From Acanthamoeba sp. SK_2022b (taxonomy: Eukaryota > Discosea > Longamoebia > Acanthamoebidae), in assembly GCA_027943245.1 (NCBI GenBank), contig JANDJZ010000175.1, forward strand, positions 37,381 to 101,380: a stretch of 64,000 bases of DNA, given 5' to 3'. Made by a program: the position numbers and the translations under genes. Below the pieces are notes generated by a model. That model searched no databases, was not told the origin of the DNA, and saw only the letters and a program-made list of their open reading frames with translations. How positions within the stretch are numbered: the first letter of the stretch is position 1; each line of letters starts with the position of its first letter. Shown here piece by piece: positions 50,022 to 61,403 of this stretch.

Positions 50022-53000
50022 GTGGTTGTTTTGACCATAGTCAGCGCTGTCTTGTGGGTGGGCGAAAGCACAGTTGGGCGAGTTCCTGAGTGCCGTGCCC
50101 AATGCCACCATCGTGTCGTCGAACCTCATCAACTCTCGTAACGATTCAAATCTTGGCAACTATTCCATCGCCACCTATGCCGTCCACACCTTTGCCGGAG
50201 GTGAACGCGTACGAGAGGCTCCCCATTCCGGTTTGCTTTCGCATTCGGCTCCCTGAGAGCTGATCCCTGGGATCAACGTTGTGCTGTCCGTCGGCGTGAC
50301 TCAGGTCGGCGTGTGCGGCGGCGTGACCCAGGCCATTCGGGTGAAGATAACCTCCGAGACACCCCTGGTATTGCTCCTTCCGCATCTCGTGGCGACTACT
50401 TTATCACTAGACGCGTGGTGGTGCTAAACGTCGTCCACTTCGTCGCGTGGTTAAAGGACTCCACAAGCGAGCTTCAGGCGCTCAAAGCCGCCGTTGGCAA
50501 GCTGACCAACCTTGGCGGTTCGCCTCATCCTGGATCGCCTGATTGCTACAGCCCCTCCGTGCAGGTGCTAACCGTGGTGGTGGTGGGTGGTGGGTGGTGG
50601 GTGGTGGGTGGTGGGTGGTGGGTGGTGGTGGGTGTGAACAGTGAACAAGATCATCGCAGCCATCTACGATGAGACGCTCTTGAGCACTGTCATAAGCGAT
50701 GTCGTGGGAATTGATGTGCTTGTGGTACACTCAGAGCTCTACATCACCAACCCCTCGGGTAGTTTTCCCATCTCCCAGCAGCCCTGCTCGTTTGGCCTGT
50801 ACGCTCACATTCACCTCCCACCTCCACCTGTTTTGTTCTGTTCTGTTCTGTTCTTGTTTTTTTTTTTTTTCTTTTTGCTTCTTTCCCTTGCCAGTGGTTC
50901 TGAACGATCAAGTAGTGGGCACATATCCAACGTATTACAACGTACGTTCGGTACTTGGTTGGCGAGCTTGCTTACCGATCACTAACCTTGTTTATATCAG
51001 GTGCCCTGGGGTCAGCCGGTGTTGGTGGTGGGCTCGGGGTCGTACGGCAAGTACATCAGCCAGCTCGACCTCGAGTTTGACCAATACGGAGTCATCACCT
51101 CTTGGGTAATTTGCTCATGTTACTCTGCATGCAGGCGGCGGAATTGGTAGAGTGGAGGTGCTCACCCTATTGATGACCTCACACGTGATCACCTGCGTTC
51201 TTAGGGCGGCGACTCGCACGTCTTGACTTCGAGCTATGCCGAGTCTGCTGCTGTGGAGGTTAGACACTGCCCGAACAGCCGATTAATCAGAAGCTGGCAT
51301 GATCGTGTACTAACCTTGTGTCCTGCTTACACAGAGCGACGTGGTCAGTTATTACACGAATGTGGTGGCTGCTCTGTACACTACACAAGTCGGTACAGCG
51401 GGAACCAACATCAGCTTCGAGTCGGGATGCATCTTCGTCGAGTGCACAATCGGCAGCTGGCAGGCAGACAAGATGCGCGAGGTGACCAACACATCGATTG
51501 GCCTCATCAACAGTGGAAGCATTGGGTACCCAGCGTGATGTAGGGGAGGAGGCATCTCGTTTACCGGGCCATCTGCACTCACTCTCTCTCTCTCTTCTCT
51601 CTCTCTTCTCTCTCTCTTCTTCCGTATCTGGGCATCCGCAGCGGCGGCTGGCAACAAGGGCCTATTATGGCTAGCGACGTGCAAACGGTCGTAAAGTATG
51701 GCCAGGACTTCATCTACACGATGAGCGTAACAGGTGCCGAGCTTCTTGTCGCGCTCGAGAACTCAGTGTCTAAGAGCAACACCGGACAGTTCCTCCAGGT
51801 CTGAATCTCGTCCACCACGGCCCACACGACCGCGTGCCTCAAGATGTTTTCACCTCACCACGCCTCTCTTGCACGAGCAGATTTCTGGCCTCAAATTCTC
51901 GTGGAACGCCGCGCAAGATGTCGGGTGGCGTGTGGTGAACGCATGGACGGTCGACTCCGCCGGCAGGACAAATCTGATTGACAACAGCACGCGCTACTCG
52001 ATCGCTCTCCTCGACTACGTAGCCAAAGGCGGCGATGGCTACACCGTGTTCGCCAACAACGGAACCAACGTCGTCAACACTGGCTATACGCTCAATCAAG
52101 TGGTCCTCCAGAAGCTGGCGGCCGAAACCGTGATACCTGGAATCAGCCCCAGGATCGTCAGCAGCACGGCCGTGAGGCGCTCATGCCTGGCCGAGGACGG
52201 CTCCCTGTGCAACAACAATGGCTTGTGCCTCGGCGGCGTGTGTCAATGCAATTCCGGCACTGCAGGTGGGTCGCATGGCAACTTCACGCTCTCGCTTCTT
52301 GTCCCTGCTGTGCCGAATGTTGCTAACGTCGTCCCCCCCCACTACGTATGTGCAGGTCCACATTGCGATCGGATCAGCTCCTCTGGATCGAGTGACAACA
52401 CCATAGCGATTGTGCTGGGCGTGGTGCTGCCTATAGTCTTCTTCCTGCTTGTCCTTACCTTGATCTGCGCCCTCCTCTTGTGGGGTTACATGAAGTACAA
52501 ACAGCCCAAGCTGGTCCTCAAGGTAAATGTGCTTTCAGCACGCCGCTTCGCCCCTTCCCCCAGGCTACAAAGTGTTCCAACAACTCATTCACGTCATCGG
52601 CATTTTTTTTTCAGGAACCCAACTACCAGGTGCTGGTGTGGCGCCGAGAATCGATGGAAGGAGAGAAGAAGGCCATCCTGCTCAAGAAGCTCAACGTTAA
52701 GGTGAGCGGTGTGCTTGAAAAGGTATTTTCATGCGACTCCCATCGATGCTGCCTTCGCAGTTGGTCTCGTGGGCTCAACTGTCTCTATACTGCTCAGTTC
52801 CTTATGAACAAGCACGTGGTCAAGGCCCTCAGTGGAGTGATCCATGTTCAGCGGGCGTACATCGACGAAGTGTCGGCAGCGATGGTGCTGGTGCACCAGT
52901 CGGCCAACAACGGCACCAAGCTGATCAAGACTCTATTGAAGCACGAGCTTCAGTCCGAGGACGAGAAAGTCTTGTTCCGCGAAGAGACGCTGGGTGTCAA

Positions 53001-54531
53001 GGCCTTCTCCGTATTCAGCCGTATGGTCGGCTTGCCTTACCTGTGGAGCGTGTTCGCCTATCCTATCGCAGAACTGGAAATGGCCAATAACGCCCACGTA
53101 CGCGCCACCGCCACCCTCCCCCGCCCTCGCGTCGTCTTCGCGTTCCTCTGCGTGCCCTCACACGTGTCTCCTGCGCGATCTCACGCAGGACGAGGCGGCT
53201 TCGCCTAGGATCAAGTCCAACGTTTCCGACAGCGATGCTGTCCCGCTGCAGAGCATATTTTCCATCACCAACACTATCGAGGTATCGCCTACGTAGTTCA
53301 ACTTTTAGTGAGTGGTTTTCCTCTATGGCCACAAGGACGGTGCTGATCGCCATCTTGGTTCCTCCACTCTCCACGCAGATCAACCCCAAGCACTTGGAGG
53401 AAGGCCAGGATGACTCCATCGGCAGGCTGCAGCTGGAGCTCATCCTTCAGAAATTGCTCTCCCGCATCGTCGACTCCCTTCCTCACTTTCCTCTGTACAA
53501 CCCGCTCTGGCGCGTGCGCTCGTCTTCTTCCCGATCGTGTGTTCTCTAATCCCTCCCTCCCTCCCTCCCTCCCTGTGTCGCCGCCGAACATTAAGGTACC
53601 TGCGGCAGCTATGCCACATGGTGTACGAGGACATGCGCTATGACCACCCTGACTACATCCACCGCGTGCTGGGCAACCTCATCTTCCTCCGCTTCATCGT
53701 ACGAGAGCCCCTAGACAGATTTTGTTTCCCCCCCCCCGCTAATCAACTCAGCTCCGTCTCTCCCCCGCGACTCTGGTCACAGTGTCCAGCACTGCTGGTA
53801 CCGCAAAACTACGGCCTCGCCAAGGAGCACACCCACGCGAGAACGCACCGCACGCTCATCCTCATCGCCAAGGTGCTTCAGAATCTGGCCAATAAGAACG
53901 ACTTCACCGGCAAGGAGGTGCGCCAGTATTCTTTTCTACAAAGCGCTCTTGATTCATGAATCCACATTTTTTTGCAGGAGTTTATGGAGTCCATGAATGG
54001 CTTCATCCACCGCAACATTGGCAAGGTATGCAAATCACCAAATGGCGCAATGATGAACTCCTTCTTCAGCATCTTCTGGCTGGAGAGAGCTGACGCCGTT
54101 GCCTACGCACACAGCTGGAGTCATTTTTCAATGGCCTGTGCGCGCCGACCGATGAACCCAGGTTTGGCGACCCACCGACTTCAATCGTGCCGCGGCAGTT
54201 CAAGAAGAAGGCAATGTTGGTCATGTACCAGTTTGTGCAATCGCATGGCAAGGAACTTCACGACGAGCTCAACGAGTTTCCTGCGTACGAAGTCAAGGTA
54301 GTTACTGTTTCTCCTCATCCTCCTCCTCCTCCTCCATCCTCCTCGTATTGGAAACTTACGGGCCTTGGCGGCCGGTATCAGGGCGCGCTGGATCAGCTCA
54401 AGTACCTCACGCAGGAGGTGGACGCACTGGACGACGACGAGGACGAGGACGAAGAGGGCAACGGCAGCAGCACAAGCGACCAAGACGAACTCGACAGGGC
54501 TGACGAAGGGGTCCTCACGCCCCGCCCGTAG
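49188..54531 (+). CDS. Receptor A: 5'-nucleotidase-like ectodomain, EGF, TM, RasGAP
   Basis: Type I membrane protein. Signal peptide MPRALSTAAALVIVLLLALE. Ectodomain follows CD73/UshA order: NMTLLHTQDTYG (normally HTNDxH), GGLGRRLTYINDV, VLLIDTGN, GYDVLKLGDHDVAD (normally LGNHEFD), VNKIIAAIYDE (normally IIALGHSG), GIDVLVVHSELY (normally VVGGHS), GKYISQLDLEFDQYGVI, CIFVECTIGSWQADKM, INSGSIG (normally NGGGIR), GQFLQISGLKFSW and YVAKGGDGYTVF. The first metal Asp, the Asp of IDTG, the dyad His (GDH) and HS are kept. DxH is DTY, the GHSG His is Tyr, and the substrate Arg is Gly. An EGF-like Cys cluster (CNNNGLCLGGVCQCNSG) precedes a TM helix (IVLGVVLPIVFFLLVLTLIC) and MKYK. The RasGAP domain has VLFREETLGVKAF (arginine finger), CHMVYEDMRYDHPDYI, NLIFLRFI then CPALLVPQ, and LIAKVLQNLANKNDF. 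The tail is acidic. Likely a ligand-sensing, Ras-inactivating receptor. Confidence 0.85.
50574..50634. repeat. GGTGGTGGGT minisatellite in a receptor A intron
   Basis: GT/GGG-rich tandem array with a ~7-10 bp period, just before the exon VNKIIAAIYDE. Confidence 0.8.
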
Positions 54532-54796
54532 TGGGCCGCTGCTGTCACACAGAACCGCGGTTCGAATGAATATCCATCTGTCGATCACGTGGCGACCTTT
54601 TGGCCCATTGGTTGATTCGGCCGAGATTGATCGACAGTTCCGCCGGTCGCGCGCGAATGGTGCTCCCACGTGGCTGTCATTTGTGTCAGAGGATAAGCGG
54701 TGAAGTTGCCTTTTGCAGCCCTCACTGTTGCTGGCATCTTGGCAGACACACCCCGTGACCCGACATTTGTAGCTCGTTCGACAACTGTCAGCCACC
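54532..54796. promoter_or_regulatory. Spacer between the two receptor genes
   Basis: 265 bp between the stop of receptor A and the ATG of receptor B on the same strand. It must contain the terminator of A and the promoter of B. No signal clearly recognised. Confidence 0.45.
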
Positions 54797-57700
54797 ATGG
54801 CCCCAACTGTTGGGGCATTAGGCTGTCTTCTTTCTTTTCTCTTGTGGTCTCCGTCGCTCGGTACTCCCCCCCCCCCCAAATTTACCCTTTTGACAACCCA
54901 TCTCTTGCGTCGTCGTCGCCTCTCTTCTAATCCCCCCTTCCTCCTTTTGTTCTTGAAGGGTGGGAGTTGACGTTGGTCCATTCAGGCGACACTTTCGGAG
55001 CAGTGGTTGCCGTCAACGTGGCCAACAACCCATGTGAGCCCACCAACTCGTCATACAGTTCGGACCTGCCCCTATGTCTGGGAGGAGTGGCCCGTCGTGC
55101 GGCACTCATCTCCCAGCTACGGAATACAAGCGCGCACACTCTCGTTGTTGACACAGGCAACATTCTCCCAGGTAACTTATCAATTATGGGCCCTGACCCA
55201 CTCTACTCTCCTTGTTCTCTGGGGGGTTGGCTGGGACTCCTTCTGGCTGCCGCGCTCACTTCTACCCGGCTTCTTCGCCCGTACACAGGAGCAAACTACT
55301 TCCTCTTCAGTCCCGAGCTGGTGACCAACTACACCAAGGATGTGGGCTACGACGTGGTCAAGCTCGACCTGTACGACATGCAGGGCGGCCTTGCCGTGGT
55401 ATTGTGCCGCTTAAGTGGCTCTGTTTTGGCCATTTCTTGCCCATTTCTAGTGGGCCCGACTTACGATGGCCGCATGGGCCGTGTGTCGCTCGTGCGAGTG
55501 CAGCTTAACTCGTTCTTGTCGGCAACCGGTACAGCCAACCGCACAGCAGCCGTGTGCTCCAATCTCGTGGGCATGCAAAACGAGTCTGCTCTTGCGAACG
55601 TGAGCATTCAGACGTACACCACCATCAGCTATTCCGATGGCGAGAACGTCGGGTTCGCCGGCACCATGCCCGCCAACATTGCCGGCCTTGTCTCTAACCC
55701 TGGCCGTCTGGTACCGCTCTTCCATTTGCTGCTATTGCAGTGGCCTCCCACGCTCCTCATATGTGGCCTCATATCTCTCTCCGCTAGGACTCGACCGACG
55801 AGATCACCGCGCTGCAGGTTGCAGTGGGCAGCCTGCTCAATGAAGGAGGTACGGCGGCGATCTTTCAGAACCTCACTGTTGTGTCTCTGAGAGAGAGAGA
55901 GACTCGAAACACGATGTGCAGTGAACAAGGTCGTGGTAGCCGTGAGCAACTCGCAGATAGTAGATCCCCTCGTACAACAGGTGCTCGGCATAGATGTGGT
56001 GCTCGTTCAGGGCCAGTTCTACGCCAACCAAAACGGTGAGCAACCCTGTTCGATGTTTCTTATCTGGAACGTTTAACTTTTTATTTTGTTTCAACACTGT
56101 TTACGTTGAGGCCAACCAATCGTGTGGTGTGCGTGGAGCAGATACCGGCACTCCTATCGGCCCGTACCCTGTGGTGAGGCAGCTACCGTGGAAACAGAAG
56201 GTGTGCATCGCCGGCGTGGGAGTGTGGGGTAAGTACTTGGGCAAGCTCGATATCGTGTTCGACGAGCACGGGGTGATCGAAAGCTGTTCTGGCGATGCCC
56301 TCCCCCTGGGCGATGACATTGCCCCAGTGTCTAGCATGCAGGTACCTCCAGCCAATCCATCAACGCCATCATGGCGAAGCTACAACAGATGTCTTACTTT
56401 CAAAAACCTCTTGAGGCGGAGGTGGAGCAAGACTACAACCGTTCGATGGCCGGCCTGAATCGAGTGATCGGATCGGCCGAGGTGCCACTTGATTACAACG
56501 TATGTCTGCTCGCTCCTTCGTGTTTCTGTCCCTCCTCTTGAATGATTGATTCTCATTAGACTATGCTGCGAACCAATGCACGAACCCTATCCTTGTGTTT
56601 ATTGTTTATTGTGACTCGAACAGCATCGCTGCATGTTTGGGGAGTGCGGTGTGGGCAGTTGGACCGCCGATCTCCTTAAGAAGGCTGGCCGGACTACTAT
56701 CGGCGTTGTAAATGGAGGCTCGTTTGGGTAAGTGTCCAGCTTGCTCTCCTTACATTATTCGTTGCTCCTCTCTCTCTCTCCCCCTCCTTCTCTCTTCTCA
56801 AAACTGATCGTAGGCATTCAGAGGGTCGATTGAAGTGGGCAATGTTAGCCTAGCGCAGTTTGTGAGATCGTTCCCGTTTCCAGCCGATCTTATCGTGACA
56901 ATGGACCTAAAGGGCAAGCACCTGCTCGAAATGCTCGAGCACTCGGTGTCTCTCGCCAACGAAACCTCGTTCGAGATCTCCCAGGGCATCGGCCGCTTTC
57001 TCCAGGTGACTGACCCATTTTATGAGGCTGGCCTGAAAGCAAGGAAGAAACGCGTCTCACCTATGCTCTTCAAACTGAGGTTTTTCCAGATATCTGGCAT
57101 GAAGTTTACCTTCAACGCGAAGGAGGAGATTGGCCTGCGTATCGTCAATGCGTGGGTTCAGGGACAAGGCTCGGCGCCCGAGACCAGCAAGAGAGCCATC
57201 GCTGCTACCTCCTGGGAGCTGGTTGACCCCGAGCGCGACTACTCCCTCACCACCATCAGTTACATCGCCAGCGGACAGGATGGCTACAGTGTCATCCCCG
57301 CCAACGCCCAAAACGTGCAAACCACAGTCCGCACGGCCGAGAACGTACAGGGGAGCCCTCTCCTTAATACGGTTTCCAAGTCACTTCGGTTGCCTCACAC
57401 GGGACCGGTTCTCTTGCTTCTTGGGTTGGGTGCAGGTCTACCGAGCTGGCTTTGCCGACGGACCGATTACGGGCTTCGACAAGGGGCTTATTGTAGCCAG
57501 CACGGCCTCGCGAAGGACCTGCATCCCCCCCGGGGACACGGAGCTTTGCAACCGGAACGGCAACTGCATTGAGGGCTCCTGCGAGTGCACCACCACCGGA
57601 GCCGGCGGTAGGTCGCCGCCAGTTTTCAATCGCTGCAGCATGCATCCCTCACCACCTGCACAATACACCTGTTTGGACAATGCAGGTGAGTTCTGCGAGA

Positions 57701-59723
57701 TCTCGCCGTCATCGTCGAGTCCAGATAACACTGTGGCCATTGCGTTGGGTGTCATCCTGCCGCTGGCCTCCATGGCGGTAGTGATCGCCGTGCTGATCGC
57801 CGTGCTCGTGTTGGGATACATGAAGTACAAACGACCGAAGCTCATTCTCAAGGTAAGCATCTATCCCTAATCCCTGTCCAAGTTCAAGGTAGCTCACATC
57901 GTGTTGCAGGAGCCCAACTATCAACTCTTAGTGTGGCGTCGAGATTCGATGGAGAGCGGCGGCGAGATCAAGATGCTGCCTATGCGACGCCTGAGCGTCA
58001 AGGTCCAGACAGTGCTCGAAGAGGTGACTCTCCTCGCTCGCTCTCTTGTCTGCATTGAAAAGGGGCGCGGCAGGCATGAAGGCTTTCACTTACACTGGTT
58101 CTGCTGGACCAGTTCTTGATGGATAAGCACGTGGTTCAGGCTATCGGCAACGTCTCCCACACCAAGTCTTCGTCCAGTGATGAAGTTGCTGCCGCCATGG
58201 TACACACCCACTCATCCCGGATCCAAAATCGATCGTCAGAGGCGCTTCTGACATAAATGGGGGTCCGGGTCCTTGCAGATGCTGGTCTACCAGTCGGCCG
58301 ATAAGGGCGTCGACCTGATCCGCCTGCTTCTAAAGAATGAGCTGATGGCTCTCGACGACGAGAAAGTCTTGTTCCGCGAGGACACGCCCGGCGTGCAGGC
58401 TTTCAATGTGTTCAGCAGGATGGTGGGCATGCCGTGGCTGTTCCACACGTTCGCGCTTCCTATCGCAGAGCTCGAGCTCGCCAACAACGCCCAGGTGCGC
58501 TGCGCCAGTGTTCGAGAATAACACAGCATGAGCTAACCCTACGTGTCTCTCCCTCTCTCTATTTCTCTCTTCGCTCCAGATCGGAAGTGGTCCTTCCAGG
58601 AGCAACGTAACCGATAGCGATCCATCTCCACTCGGGACCATATTCTCGCTAACCACGTCCGTCGAGGCACGCTCGCCCATTTACCTGATTTACACAGGTG
58701 GAGGGATGTCTGATATCTGTCTATCGTTGTAACCTCTCACAGATCAATCCAAAACACTTGGAGGAGGGCCAAGACAACTCCATCGGTAGGCTACAGCTGG
58801 AGCTTATCCTCCAGAAGCTCGCCACGCGCATATTCAGCTCTCTTCCCCACTTCCCGCTGTACGCTTCTCTCCTTTTCTCACTCGCCTTGCGGGCCTGACT
58901 CTTGCACCGCCGTACAGATACCTGAGACAGCTGTGCCATATGCTCTACGAGGACATGCGCTACGATCACCCAGACTATATCCACCGCGTGCTGGGCAACC
59001 TCATCTTCCTCCGATTCATCGTATGCGCATCGCCCCTGACCCCAACCTCGCTCGCTCTTCCTTGCTGACGGAACGGGCAAAATGTCATAGTGTCCAGCGC
59101 TGCTGGTCCCGCAGAACTATGGCCTGGTCAAGGGCGAGACGCATCCCAAGACCCATCGCACGCTCATCCTCATCGCCAAGGTGTTGCAGAACTTGGCCAA
59201 CAAGAACGATTTCAGCGGTAAGGAGCAATTCATGGAAGTCATGAACGGCTTTATTCAGCGTAACGTCGGCAAGGTGCTCTCCCTTCCCAAGAGGATTGAT
59301 AAGACTATGAATACAAGCCTGACTGACATCAAAATGATTGCCGGCTTGCTTACTCCAGTTGGAGGAGTTCTTCAACGGCCTGTGCGCACCAGCCGATGAG
59401 CCCCAATTTGGAGACCCACCCACTTCCATTGTACCGCGGCAGTTCCGCAAGAAGGCGCTCATGCTCCTGTACCAGTTCGTGCGATCCCACGGCAAGGAGA
59501 TCCACGAAGAGTTGAGCGAGTTCCCTCCATACGCGGTTCAGGTGCGTTTAGCTGATTAGTGCCCGGATGGGGAGGCAGTGCGCGCGCGCAGTGAAGCGAT
59601 AGTTAAGTCGGTGGTGTGCAGGAATCTCTCGCGCGGCTCAAATACATCACACGAGATGTCAACGTGCGCGACTTGGTCAGCGATGAGAGCGAGAGTGAAT
59701 CCGAAGAGGAAGGCAGCCGATGA
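54797..59723 (+). CDS. Receptor B: degenerate 5'-nucleotidase-like ectodomain, EGF, TM, RasGAP
   Basis: Tandem paralogue of receptor A with the same domain order. Signal peptide MAPTVGALGCLLSFLLWSPS, joined across a ~97-bp intron to GWELTLVHSGDTFGAVVAV. Ectodomain blocks: CLGGVARRAALISQLR, LVVDTGN, GYDVVKLDLYDMQGG, VNKVVVAVSNSQIVD, GIDVVLVQGQFY, YLGKLDIVFDEHGVI, CMFGECGVGSWTADLL, VVNGGSFG, GRFLQISGMKFTF and YIASGQDGYSVI. Compared with active enzymes, DxH is DTF, the NHE dyad is LYD, GHSG is SNSQ, GGHS is VQGQ and the NGGGIR Arg is Gly, so hydrolysis is very unlikely. The EGF-like module (CNRNGNCIEGSCECTTTGAG), TM helix and MKYKRPK juxtamembrane follow. RasGAP is intact: VLFREDTPGVQAF, NLIFLRFI then CPALLVPQNYGL, and IAKVLQNLANKNDFSGKE. 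Ends with an acidic SDESESESEEEGSR tail. Predicted pseudoenzyme receptor acting on Ras. Confidence 0.85.
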
Positions 59724-59757
59724 TAATGAACTATCTTCTAGTTGAAAGAGGCCTTTC

Positions 59758-60207
59758 TCACAATTCAGGATCGGCTATTACTGCGCACAGGGTTACACTG
59801 TGTAGTAGTTTAGAGCTGCTGATCATCGCCATCGCTCTGGGAATCAACCCAACTGCTCTACCACCGGAGAACTTGCAGAACACATCCCATCCCAGGGCGG
59901 AGAGGCTGAACCGTGCGAGCACAGGGCGGCCTGCAAGGACTGCCCTCCTGGCCTCCTCACTGCTTACAGGTCGGGATCGCAGGCCGTACCAAGTTTCAAC
60001 CTTGTGCTTGCTTAGGAGAGCAGCCATGGACCACCCAACTTCAGGCGGGAACTCACACAGGATGCAATCGCGCACCTCCTCAAAGCTGGGCACCCCACTG
60101 GAGCTCATGATGGAATGGCTGCGATGAACAGAGGAATTAGTTCCAGGTTCTGCATGAGGTGGGTGTGAAGCAGAGTCGCCTGATGCCAAAGACAACAACG
60201 AAGACAA
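59758..60207 (-). CDS. Hypothetical 149-residue open frame, possible cysteine-peptidase-like fragment
   Basis: Single open frame with reasonable coding character (CEFPPEVGWSMAALLSKHKV; EEARRAVLAGRPVLARFSLS; LHSVTLCAVIADPE at the C-terminus). The arrangement 'AGRPVxAxF ... HSVTLxAV' faintly recalls the middle and His region of C1-type papain-like peptidases, but no catalytic Cys or Asn region is visible, so this is a guess. It overlaps the 3' flank of receptor B on the opposite strand, at the start of the subtelomere. It may be a gene remnant. Confidence 0.3.
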   Translation of the reverse strand: MSSLLSLASGDSASHPPHAEPGTNSSVHRSHSIMSSSGVPSFEEVRDCILCEFPPEVGWSMAALLSKHKVETWYGLRSRPVSSEEARRAVLAGRPVLARFSLSALGWDVFCKFSGGRAVGLIPRAMAMISSSKLLHSVTLCAVIADPEL

Positions 60208-60869
<662 letters not shown>

Positions 60870-61013
60870 AACAACAACAACAACAACCAAAGTAAAAGAT
60901 ATCTCTAAACAAACAACCCTTGAAAAAACCAAGCAATATGGCAGAAACAAACTGTATTTGTTGTTGTTGTTTTCTGTTAAAGAATACTTGGTGTTTTTTG
61001 TGTTGTCAAGTGT

Positions 61014-61376
61014 TCAGAACAGATTTGCCTGGAGTAGGAAAGCCTCAACACATTCAAGGGCAATTCCCATCTGGTCAAAAGGCTCCCAGCTGTTAAAGTC
61101 AGCTGAGTAGCCAGCCCACTTGACCAGGACTTCCAGCTGTCCAGCCTTGCCAACTCTGATCTGCTGTATCTCTTCCACTTCACCATAGACCTCTTCCACC
61201 TCATCTTCCTCCTCTTCCTCTTCTACCTCCTCTTCCTCTTCTACCTCCTCTTCCTCTTCTTCCTCTGCTTCCTCTTCTTCCTCCTTCTTCCTCCTCTTCT
61301 GCTGTCTTCTCTTGTGGCCAGAGATGGCCTCCCACTGACTGTCATCAGCAGTGACTCTGGCCTGGCGTTTCTTCAT
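61014..61376 (-). CDS. Chromodomain protein/segment, copy 1
   Basis: MKKRQARVTADDSQWEAISG and a basic patch (HKRRQQKRRKK), then ~35 residues of Glu low complexity, then a chromodomain: VYGEVEEIQQIRVGKAGQLE continuing VLVKWAGYSADFNSWEPFDQ and MGIALECVEAFL. The VKWxGY..xxNSWEP core and two of the cage aromatics (Trp, Tyr) are visible, so methyl-lysine histone binding is plausible. The frame is open upstream for ~38 residues except one TAG (61404-61406) and joins the last recombinase exon. It is therefore probably the C-terminal domain of the recombinase, or a separate ORF of the same mobile unit. Confidence 0.65.
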   Translation of the reverse strand: MKKRQARVTADDSQWEAISGHKRRQQKRRKKEEEEEAEEEEEEEVEEEEEVEEEEEEDEVEEVYGEVEEIQQIRVGKAGQLEVLVKWAGYSADFNSWEPFDQMGIALECVEAFLLQANLF

Positions 61377-61403
61377 GTTGACTCTCTGGGCCTTGGCCTC
61401 TGG

